Origin: Nakamurella flavida
GTDB taxonomy: Bacteria > Actinomycetota > Actinomycetes > Mycobacteriales > Nakamurellaceae
NCBI RefSeq assembly: GCF_030811475.1
Contig: NZ_JAUSQV010000001.1
Location: 2,739,001-2,803,000 of the forward strand
DNA length: 64,000 nucleotides
Direction of reading: 5' to 3'
The position numbers and the translations under genes were made by a program. The notes under the pieces were generated by a model. That model saw nothing but the letters and a program-made list of their open reading frames with translations. It was not told where the DNA came from and ran no database searches. This document shows positions 42,193 to 49,506 of this stretch, piece by piece (positions within the stretch are counted from its first letter, which is position 1; every line of letters begins with the position of its first letter).

Positions 42193-43719
42193 TCAGGCCG
42201 AGGCAGCGCTCGAGGCTCCCGAGCGGTCGTGCCGGACGATGAGACCCATGACCTGCTGGCTCATGTCGTCGTAGGCGCCGGTGTTCGGCAGGTCCGCGCA
42301 CAGATCACCGGAGGCCATGACGAGCACCCGGTCGGACAGCTGGACGATCTCGCGCATGTCGCTGGAGATGAGCAGGATCGCCTTGCCCTCCGCCGCCATC
42401 CGCCACAGCAGGTGGTGGATCTCGTCCTTGGCGCCCACGTCGATGCCGACCGTGGGTTCGTCGACGATCAGGATGTCGACGTCGGCCGCGATCCACTTGG
42501 CCAGACTGACCTTCTGCTGGTTGCCGCCACTGAGGTCCGAGACGGGCTGGCCCGACGACCGCATCTTGACGTTCATGGTCTCCAGCGGGGGCTGGACGGC
42601 CGGGCGGGTGCGGCCGCTGGAGATGAAGCCACCCGGTGCGGCCAGGGCGCCCCAGATGGCGATACCCGCGTTGCGGGCGATGCTCTCGCTGAGGATGAGT
42701 CCCTCGCCCTTGCGGTCCTCGCTGACGTAGGCCATCCGGTGCCGGGCCAGGGCCTGTCCCGGGGTGCGGATGCGGGTGGCCTGCCCGTCCACCGACACCT
42801 GCCCGCCCAGGACGGGGTCCAGCCCGACGATGCTGCGGGCCAGCTCGGTCCGGCCGGCGCCGACGAGCCCGTACAGGCCGACGATCTCACCGCGACGCAC
42901 CGTCAGGTCGACGTCGCGGTGACCGAACGCGGTGCTCACCCCGCGCAGTTCCAGGGCCACCTCGCCATGCGGGGGCCGAGACGGGAACTCGGTCTGCACG
43001 AACTCGCGACCCACCATGGCCTCGATGAGCCCGTCGTGGCCGACCTCGGCGAGGGGGGCGCCCTCGATGACGTCCCGGCCGTCCCGGATCACGGTGATGC
43101 GGTCGCCGATCTCGAAGACCTCGTCGAGCTTGTGGCTGACGAACAGCAGGGCGGTCCCGTTCTCCCGCAGGGTGCGGACCAGCTCGAAGAGCCGGGCGAC
43201 CTCGTCCTTGCCGATGGACGCGGTCGGCTCGTCGAGCAGCAGGATCCTGCTCTCCCGGGCCAGGGCGCGGGCGACCTCGAGGAGCTGGCCCTGTCCGGGG
43301 CTCAGGCGCCCGGCCGGCTGGCGGAGGTCGACGTGCAGACCGACCAGGTCGAGCCAGTACTCGGCGTCCGCGGTCAGCTTGCGGCGGTCGACCAGGCCGA
43401 ACCGGTGCGGGAGCCGGTTGAGGAAGACGTTCTCGGCCACGGACAGGTCCGGCGCCAGGTTGCGCTCCTGGTGCACCACGCTGATGCCGCGTTCCACGGC
43501 GTCCAGCGGACCGGTGAAGCGCACCGGCTCACCGTCCAGGGTGATGGTCCCGGAGGTGGGTTGGTGCACCCCGCTCATGATCTTGATCAGGGTGCTCTTG
43601 CCGGCCCCGTTCTCGCCCAGCAGGGCGTGCACCTGGCCGGGCAGCAGCTCGATGTCGACGTCGACCAGGGCCGGGATCCCGTTGAACGTCTTCTCGATCC
43701 CGGACAGCTTCAGACTCAT
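42193..43719 (-). CDS. sugar ABC transporter ATPase, two NBDs (RbsA/MglA-like)
   Basis: 508 aa tandem ATPase. The first NBD has Walker A LLGENGAGKSTLIKIMSG (about residues 34-51), signature LSPGQGQLLEVARALA and Walker B ILLLDEPTAS. The second has the usual degenerate Walker A GLVGAGRTELARS, signature LSGGNQQKVSLAKW and ILIVDEPTVGIDVGAK. It energises a CUT2-type importer with the two permeases and binding protein encoded upstream. The ATG at 43719 follows AAGGGG and overlaps the permease stop. Confidence 0.92.
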   Translation of the reverse strand: MSLKLSGIEKTFNGIPALVDVDIELLPGQVHALLGENGAGKSTLIKIMSGVHQPTSGTITLDGEPVRFTGPLDAVERGISVVHQERNLAPDLSVAENVFLNRLPHRFGLVDRRKLTADAEYWLDLVGLHVDLRQPAGRLSPGQGQLLEVARALARESRILLLDEPTASIGKDEVARLFELVRTLRENGTALLFVSHKLDEVFEIGDRITVIRDGRDVIEGAPLAEVGHDGLIEAMVGREFVQTEFPSRPPHGEVALELRGVSTAFGHRDVDLTVRRGEIVGLYGLVGAGRTELARSIVGLDPVLGGQVSVDGQATRIRTPGQALARHRMAYVSEDRKGEGLILSESIARNAGIAIWGALAAPGGFISSGRTRPAVQPPLETMNVKMRSSGQPVSDLSGGNQQKVSLAKWIAADVDILIVDEPTVGIDVGAKDEIHHLLWRMAAEGKAILLISSDMREIVQLSDRVLVMASGDLCADLPNTGAYDDMSQQVMGLIVRHDRSGASSAASA

Positions 43720-44678
43720 GTCGCCCCTTGCAGTCGTGGACGTCGGCGGACGATCCGGCTGAGGTTGCCCAGCAGGATCGCGACCAGGATGAGCAGGCCC
43801 TGGGCCAGGACGATGCCGTAGGGGCTGACGGACAGCAGCACCAGCGCGTTGTCGATGATGGCCAGGACCAGGGCGGCGACCAGGGCACCGCCCACCGACA
43901 GCACGCCGCCGGCCAACGCCGTGCCCCCGATGATCGGCACGGCGAAGGAGATCAGGACCCAGTCGGTGCCCAGATCCGGCGGGGCGGAACCGATCCGCCC
44001 GATGGTGAGCAGGGCGGCGATCGCGGCGAGCACACCGGACAGCACGTGGGCGAGGACGACCTGGCGGCTGTTGTCGATGCCGACCAGGAGGGCCGCCTCC
44101 GGGTTGCCGCCGGCGGTCAGCATGGCCCGGCCCGGCCGGGTGCTGCGGTAGAGGACGAACAGGGCGGCGGCGACCGCGGCGGTCACCAGGCCGATCAGCG
44201 GGAAGAACCAGATCCGGCCCTGCCCGAACGCCGTCCAGGAGCGGGGGATCCCGGCGAACGCGGCCGACTTGGTCGCCCCGATGGCCAGACCGGTCAGCAG
44301 GGCGCCGGTGGCCAGGGTGACGATGAAGCCGTTGAGCTTGGTCCGGGTGATGAGCAGCCCGTTGGCGAGTCCGGCCACGGCGCCGCCCACGAGGGCGATG
44401 ATCGCGGCCGGGACGACCGGCATGCCCTGATCGGCCACCAACCAGCCGAACAGCACACCGCTGACCGCACCGATCCCGCCGACGGCCAGGCTGATGTCGC
44501 GGACGACCAGCACCACCATGGCGGCGAACCCGATGACCGCGTAGGTGGCGGCCCCCTGCAGGATGACGAAGATGTTGTAGCTGGTGAGGAACTGGTCGAC
44601 CCGGAAGGACAGCACGATGCTGCCCAGCAGGGTCACCGCGAGCAGGGGCAGCCACGGCAGGTCCGCTGCGCGTCTCAT
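43716..44678 (-). CDS. sugar ABC transporter permease (RbsC-like)
   Basis: 320 aa with about nine helices of the BPD_transp_2 family. NIFVILQGAATYAVIGFAAMVVLVVRDISLAVGGIGAVSGV (about residues 35-75) is the conserved permease core, and FIVTLATGALLTGLAIG and GGNPEAALLVGIDNSRQVVLAHVLSGVLAAIAALL are also typical. It forms a heterodimeric channel with the second permease encoded just upstream, with which it overlaps by ATGA. Confidence 0.9.
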   Translation of the reverse strand: MRRAADLPWLPLLAVTLLGSIVLSFRVDQFLTSYNIFVILQGAATYAVIGFAAMVVLVVRDISLAVGGIGAVSGVLFGWLVADQGMPVVPAAIIALVGGAVAGLANGLLITRTKLNGFIVTLATGALLTGLAIGATKSAAFAGIPRSWTAFGQGRIWFFPLIGLVTAAVAAALFVLYRSTRPGRAMLTAGGNPEAALLVGIDNSRQVVLAHVLSGVLAAIAALLTIGRIGSAPPDLGTDWVLISFAVPIIGGTALAGGVLSVGGALVAALVLAIIDNALVLLSVSPYGIVLAQGLLILVAILLGNLSRIVRRRPRLQGAT

Positions 44679-45727
44679 CGGGGCCCTCCGGGAACGGATC
44701 GGCGCGGGCGCCGGACGAGCGAGGTCTGGCCGAGCACGAGAGCCAGCAGCAGGACGGCGGCCTGGAGCAGGGTCAGCCAGTAGGTGGGCACGTTGAGCAC
44801 GGCGAAACCGGAGAAGATGCTGGCGTAGAACAGACCGCCGACGAGGATGCCCCAGACCGAGATGGTGCCGCCGGTCAGCAGGACCCCGGCCAGCAGCGGG
44901 CCGACGAAGGACAGCAGCAGCCAGTCGCCCCCGGTGGTGGGGGCCGCGTCGGCCAGCTGGGCGCACACCAGGACGGCGGCGACCGCGGACAGCAGACCGG
45001 AGATGACGTACCCCAGCACGACGGCCCGGCGCACGTTGATCCCCGATGCCGCTGCGGCGCGCTCGTTGGCACCGACGGCCTGGGCGCGCCAGCCGGCGAC
45101 GGTGCGGAAGTAGAACACCCACAGCACCGCGCACACGGCCACCGCCACCACGAGCATGGGCGACAACCAGGAGAAGCCGATCTGGTCGGTGCCCAGCGAC
45201 AGCAGCTCCGGGATCGTGATCGGGTAGTGCGCGGCCTGGGTGATGAGCAGGACACCGCCCTGGTACACCGAGAGGAAGGCCAGGGTGACCACGAAACTGT
45301 TGAGCCTGGAATAGATCTCGACGACCGCCATCAGTGCCCCGGTGACCGCGCCGACCACCAGCGCGATGACCACGATCCACAGCAGGGGGATACCGCTGTT
45401 GTTGTCCAGGACGCCGATGGTGGCCGAGACGACGACGCCGACACCGCCGACGGCCAGGTTGATCCGGCCGAGCACCAGCAGGGCGGCCTGGGCCAGCCCG
45501 ACCAGGGCACTGACGGCCACGGCCTGGCCGAGCGCGTAGAGCGTGAAGTCGGACAGGAACCCCTGCCCCAGCAGGCTGAACACGACGCCGGCCAGCACGG
45601 TGAGGGCGAGGAGCGTGAGGATCCGGGTGGCCCCGGCCGCGCCCCGCAGGGACGCGCGCCGGGAGGCCGGGTCGACGGCGTCCGCCGTGCCGGACGCCGT
45701 GACCACGGCGTTGTCGGTGTCGGCCAT
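44675..45727 (-). CDS. sugar ABC transporter permease (RbsC-like, second)
   Basis: 350 aa, a diverged paralogue of the following permease. The N-terminal ~30 residues are polar and cytoplasmic. The core LVGLAQAALLVLGRINLAVGGVGVVVSA and NSFVVTLAFLSVYQGGVLLI match the BPD_transp_2 family, as does VGANERAAAASGINVRRAVVLGYVISGLLSAVAAVLVC. Two distinct permeases imply a heterodimeric translocator. The gene begins two bases before the end of the intergenic gap to the binding protein. Confidence 0.9.
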   Translation of the reverse strand: MADTDNAVVTASGTADAVDPASRRASLRGAAGATRILTLLALTVLAGVVFSLLGQGFLSDFTLYALGQAVAVSALVGLAQAALLVLGRINLAVGGVGVVVSATIGVLDNNSGIPLLWIVVIALVVGAVTGALMAVVEIYSRLNSFVVTLAFLSVYQGGVLLITQAAHYPITIPELLSLGTDQIGFSWLSPMLVVAVAVCAVLWVFYFRTVAGWRAQAVGANERAAAASGINVRRAVVLGYVISGLLSAVAAVLVCAQLADAAPTTGGDWLLLSFVGPLLAGVLLTGGTISVWGILVGGLFYASIFSGFAVLNVPTYWLTLLQAAVLLLALVLGQTSLVRRPRRSVPGGPR

Positions 45728-45729
45728 GC

Positions 45730-46917
45730 TCAGGGGCAGTTCAGGAACTGGGGGATGGTGTCCTGGACCTTCTTGGTCTCCTCCGGCAGCCCGTAGTTCT
45801 TGCCGACGAAGTCCGCGACGTTGCTGCTGTCCACGAAGGTGAATCCGGTGGCCAGGAGCTTGTCGGTCAGGCTGGTCTTGGTCCAGGGCCCGCTGTCGTT
45901 GACGGTGCAGCCCTGGGTGATCATCTGGTTCAGCATGTCCGCCGAGATGATGCCCTGGCCCAGCGGGTCCTGGAACATCGAGCCGTAGATCGCGCCGGAC
46001 TGGATGGCGTCCATGACCTGCGGCGAGTTGTCGGCCGCGGCGAAGACGATGCGCTGGTACTGCGGGTTGTTCTGCCAGATCTCGGCCCCGGCGACGGACG
46101 GGTAGTAGGAGGTGGAGACGATGCCGTCGATCTGGTCGGCCTTGCCGGCCAGCAGGCTCTGGATGGCCGGGGTGGCCGCGGACGGGCTGTCGATGCCCGC
46201 CACGACCTGCAGCAGCGTGACGGCGCCGTTGGTCTCGCCGATGGCGGTGTTGATGCCGTCCTCGCGCTGGATGGTGTTGGGGTCGGTCGGCTCACCGGCC
46301 AGGAACACCAGATTGCCCTTGCCGCCCATCTTCTCGATGACCAGCTTGGCCTGCTCGTAGGCCGCCTTCTCCACGTCGGTGGCCACGCAGAACAGTGCTG
46401 CGGTGGGCTGCTTGGAGCACCCGGTGATGTCGACGATCTTCGTGCCGCTGTCGGCGATGCGCTGGTAGGTGGGTCGGATGGCCTCGGCACCGTCCGGGAA
46501 CACCGCGAGACCGTTGTACCCCTGGGAGACCAGGCCGTTCAGAGTGGTGATCTGGACGGCGGTCTCGAAGGTCTGGGTGGGCGGCACGACGTAGTCCACC
46601 GTCGGGATGCCGAACTCGGACTTGGCCGTCGTCGCACTCTCGCCCCACGGGTCGAAGAACACGTTCGGGCCGCCGGCGACCAGGGCCAGCTTGGCCGGGC
46701 CGCCCGCGGTGCCGGCCGCCGACGATGCCGCACCCCCGGAGGAGGCGCCGGTGGCTCCACCGCCGGTGGCCGCAGGGGTACGAGAGCTGCAGGCGGACAA
46801 CGTGATCGCCACCGCGGCCGAGACGGCGACCGTCCTCACCGCGAGGTTCCGGCGACGGGCGCGTGGGCCGGTCACCCCCGCCGAGGGGGTCGGCGACAGT
46901 CGGGCGGCATGGGTCAT
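45730..46917 (-). CDS. sugar-type ABC transporter substrate-binding lipoprotein
   Basis: 395 aa from the ATG at 46917, with AGGGAG upstream. A basic N-terminus (RARRR), a hydrophobic helix and the lipobox LSAC (Cys43) mark a lipoprotein; a Gly/Ala/Ser linker follows. The periplasmic-binding-protein type 1 fold is visible in LALVAGGPNVFFDPWGES, GYNGLAVFPDGAEAIRPTYQRIAD, VFLAGEPTDPNTIQREDGINTAI and DGIVSTSYYPSVAGAEIWQ. Internal Cys at GCSKQPTAALFC and near the C-terminus may form disulfides. The ligand is unknown. Its gene is first in the importer operon and divergent from an SDR dehydrogenase, suggesting a polyol or sugar ligand. Confidence 0.9.
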   Translation of the reverse strand: MTHAARLSPTPSAGVTGPRARRRNLAVRTVAVSAAVAITLSACSSRTPAATGGGATGASSGGAASSAAGTAGGPAKLALVAGGPNVFFDPWGESATTAKSEFGIPTVDYVVPPTQTFETAVQITTLNGLVSQGYNGLAVFPDGAEAIRPTYQRIADSGTKIVDITGCSKQPTAALFCVATDVEKAAYEQAKLVIEKMGGKGNLVFLAGEPTDPNTIQREDGINTAIGETNGAVTLLQVVAGIDSPSAATPAIQSLLAGKADQIDGIVSTSYYPSVAGAEIWQNNPQYQRIVFAAADNSPQVMDAIQSGAIYGSMFQDPLGQGIISADMLNQMITQGCTVNDSGPWTKTSLTDKLLATGFTFVDSSNVADFVGKNYGLPEETKKVQDTIPQFLNCP

Positions 46918-46940
46918 GACAGTTCTCCCTTGAACCTGTC

Positions 46941-47032
46941 CGGGTCGCTGACCCGTGAGACAATGAATAAATATGCGGATCGCGACTGGCGAGTCAACAC
47001 AGTGAATGGTCATTCGGCGGGAATGTCAACAC
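46941..47032. promoter_or_regulatory. operator-rich divergent promoter region (binding protein / SDR)
   Basis: Within the 276-bp divergent gap: an inverted repeat CGGGTC-GCT-GACCCG (46941-46955), an AT-rich patch (ATGAATAAATATG, near 46963), a direct repeat GTCAACAC at 46993-47000 and 47025-47032 (32 bp apart, three helix turns), and GAATG-GT-CATTC (47004-47015) between the copies with a third GAATG at 47021. This looks like the operator of a regulator encoded elsewhere. Confidence 0.45.
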
Positions 47033-47193
47033 CGTGTGCGGAAGATGGGGAACAGGAACACTTCTCCCCGGTGACGGGTTCCCCTCGCCCGGGTGGAGCC
47101 ATTACTGTCCGGTGCCACGGCGGCCCGGTGCGGGTCGGTCCCCCTGCGGCGCGCCGTCCATTCCACCCAGTCCTGATTCCGGGAGAGCCGACG

Positions 47194-47961
47194 ATGACCG
47201 CACCTGTGTTCGACCTGACCGGCAGGGTTGCCGTGGTGACGGGAGCCAGCAGCGGCATCGGCGAGGCCATCGCCGTCGGTCTCGCCGCGATGGGGGTCAA
47301 GGTGGGATGCGTTGCCCGACAGAGTGATCGGCTGACTGCGGTGGTCGCCGGGATCCTCGAGCGGGGCGGCTCCGCCGTGGCCGCGCCGGCCACCGTCGTC
47401 GACCGGCAGGCCGTGGTCGGGGCGGTCGACCACATCGCCGCGGAGCTGGGACCGATCACCCTCGCCGTCAACTCGGCCGGCATCGCCGATGCCCATCCGG
47501 CCGAGAGCATGCCGGTCGAGCAGTTCACCAGGCTCTACGACACCAACGTGACCGGGGTGTTCCTGTCCTGCCAGGCCGAGGCGCGGCACATGATTGCCAA
47601 CGGTGGCGGATCCATCGTGAACATCGCCTCCATGTCGGGGTCCATCGCCAACCGGGGGTTGTTCCAGGCCCACTACAACAGCGCGAAGGCCGCGGTCATC
47701 CACATGGGCCGCAGCCTGGCCTGGGAGTGGGCCGACCGGGGCGTCCGGGTCAACACCATCAGCCCCGGCTACACCAACACCCCGATGGCCCGCCGCCCCG
47801 AGCAGGTGGACCTCATGGCCGGATACGCGCGGGACACCCCGCTCGGCCGCAACGCCGAACCCGAGGAGATCGTCGGGCCGGCCGTCTTCCTGCTCGGCGA
47901 TGCCGCCGCCTTCGTCACCGGGGTGGACCTGTTGGTCGACGGGGGTCACACCATCTGGTGA
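47194..47961 (+). CDS. short-chain dehydrogenase/reductase (SDR)
   Basis: 255 aa classical SDR. The NAD(P) motif is TGASSGIG (residues 16-23), NSAG takes the place of NNAG, and Ser and YNSAK give the triad with Tyr161 and Lys165. PGYTNTPM is the usual post-active-site loop. GRNAEPEEIVGPAVFLLGDAAAFVTG and the final DGGHTIW are typical of polyol and 3-oxoacyl-like SDRs. It is divergent from a sugar-type importer and upstream of a molybdenum hydroxylase, and probably oxidises the imported alcohol or polyol. Substrate unknown. Confidence 0.88.
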   Translation: MTAPVFDLTGRVAVVTGASSGIGEAIAVGLAAMGVKVGCVARQSDRLTAVVAGILERGGSAVAAPATVVDRQAVVGAVDHIAAELGPITLAVNSAGIADAHPAESMPVEQFTRLYDTNVTGVFLSCQAEARHMIANGGGSIVNIASMSGSIANRGLFQAHYNSAKAAVIHMGRSLAWEWADRGVRVNTISPGYTNTPMARRPEQVDLMAGYARDTPLGRNAEPEEIVGPAVFLLGDAAAFVTGVDLLVDGGHTIW

Positions 47962-48064
47962 GCTCTCCCCGGTCGACGCCGGTTTCGGCAGGTGAGGTTG
48001 CGGCTCGGGACACGACACCACGATCAGGCCCCCGAACCGGCTCTCCGTGGGGCAGGATCCAGTG

Positions 48065-48928
48065 ATGAAGCCCGCCCCGTTCCGCTGGCACGGCCCCACC
48101 TCGGTGGCGCAGGCCGTCGCGCTGCTGGCCGAGCACGGGTCGGCGGCGAAGGTGCTGGCCGGCGGGCAGTCGCTGGTCCCGGTGATGGCCATGCGCCTGG
48201 TCAGCCCGGCCCACCTCGTCGACATCAACGGCATCGCGGGTCTGGATGGCATCACCCACGACGGTCGCGGCACGCGGATCGGGGCACTGGCCCGGCACAC
48301 CCGGGTGCTGGCCGATGCCGATCTCGCCAGGAACCAACCGCTGGTCGCCCAGGGGCTGTCCCACGTCGCGCACGCCACCATCCGCAACCGCGGCACCACC
48401 CTCGGGTCGATCGTGCACGCCGATCCGGCGGGGGAGATGACGGCTGTACTGGCCCTGACCGGCGGCACCGTCACCGCGGTGTCGGCCACCGGCACGCGCG
48501 AGATCGCCGCCGCCGACTTCTTCCTCGGTCCGCTGGAATCGGCGCTGCGGCCCGACGAGCTCGCCGTCCAGGCCACCTTCCCGGACCTGCCCACCGGCGC
48601 GGGGACGGCGTTCGTCGAGGTCTCCCGGCGCAGCGGCGACTACGCCCTCTGCGGGGTCGGGGCCGTGGTGCAGGCCGACCCCGACCGGCCCGACGGCCCA
48701 CCCCGGGTGCGCTGCGCCTATCTGTCGGTGGCCGACATCCCGGTGGTGCTCGACCTGACCGGCGCCTGGGCGTCCGGTGAGGCCGACGTCGTCGCGCAGG
48801 TGCACGCCACGTTGGACCCGCCCGCCGATCTGCACGCGTCCTCGGCCTACCGCCGCCAGCTGGCCGGCGTGCTCACCGTCCGGGTGATCCGGCAGGCCCG
48901 CGCGAGCATGGCGGCGGTGGCAGCATGA
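48065..48928 (+). CDS. molybdenum hydroxylase, FAD-binding medium subunit (CoxM/XdhB-like)
   Basis: 287 aa from the ATG at 48065. FAD motifs: AGGQSLVPVMAMR (about residues 32-44) and ATIRNRGTTLGSIVHADPAGE near residues 100-120. PCMH-type fold with C-terminal CO-dehydrogenase flavoprotein domain (FVEVSRRSGDYALCGVGAVV). It passes electrons from the Fe-S subunit to FAD and an acceptor. Coupled to the small subunit gene by ATGA. Confidence 0.92.
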   Translation: MKPAPFRWHGPTSVAQAVALLAEHGSAAKVLAGGQSLVPVMAMRLVSPAHLVDINGIAGLDGITHDGRGTRIGALARHTRVLADADLARNQPLVAQGLSHVAHATIRNRGTTLGSIVHADPAGEMTAVLALTGGTVTAVSATGTREIAAADFFLGPLESALRPDELAVQATFPDLPTGAGTAFVEVSRRSGDYALCGVGAVVQADPDRPDGPPRVRCAYLSVADIPVVLDLTGAWASGEADVVAQVHATLDPPADLHASSAYRRQLAGVLTVRVIRQARASMAAVAA

Positions 48929-49506
48929 GCGACGCCGGGGAGACCCCCGAGCAGGTCCTCGCCGTGGGAGTGGTGGTCAACGGGCACCACCGGTCGGCCA
49001 CCGTGCCCGCCCGCCGCACCCTGAGCGACTTCCTGCGGCACGACCTCGGCCTCACCGGCACACACGTCGGGTGCGAGCACGGGGTGTGCGGGGCCTGCAC
49101 CGTCCTGCTCGACGGCGACCCGGTGCGGTCCTGCCTGATCTTCGCCGTCTCGGTGCAGGGTGCCGCGATCACCACCGTCGAAGGGCTCGGCCAGATCGAC
49201 GAGAGCGGCGACCCGGCCTCGCTCGCCCCGGTGCAGCGGGCCTTCCGCGACTGCCATGCCCTGCAGTGCGGCTTCTGCACCCCCGGCTTCCTCACCACCA
49301 TCAGCGCCGGCCTGCGCGAGAACCCGTCCCCGACGGTCGAGCAGGCGCGGGAGATGATCGGCGGCAACCTGTGTCGCTGCACCGGCTACCAGAACATCGT
49401 GGCCGCCGTGCTGCGGGCGGCCGAGCTCACCGCGGACCCCGACGCACCGCTCGACCCCCACCCCGAGCCCGATACCGACACCGACGCGGCCGGGGGGCGG
49501 CACTGA
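48925..49506 (+). CDS. molybdenum hydroxylase, [2Fe-2S] small subunit (CoxS/XdhC-like)
   Basis: 193 aa with two 2Fe-2S domains. The plant-type cluster uses C50, C55, C58 and C70 (GCEHGVCGACTVLLDGD). The second, helical cluster uses CGFCTPGF and CRCTGYQ (about residues 113-155). The C-terminal extension (DPDAPLDPHPEPDTDTD) is acidic and longer than usual. It transfers electrons between the molybdopterin centre and FAD. It ends with a TGATG overlap into the large subunit gene. Confidence 0.94.
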   Translation: MSDAGETPEQVLAVGVVVNGHHRSATVPARRTLSDFLRHDLGLTGTHVGCEHGVCGACTVLLDGDPVRSCLIFAVSVQGAAITTVEGLGQIDESGDPASLAPVQRAFRDCHALQCGFCTPGFLTTISAGLRENPSPTVEQAREMIGGNLCRCTGYQNIVAAVLRAAELTADPDAPLDPHPEPDTDTDAAGGRH

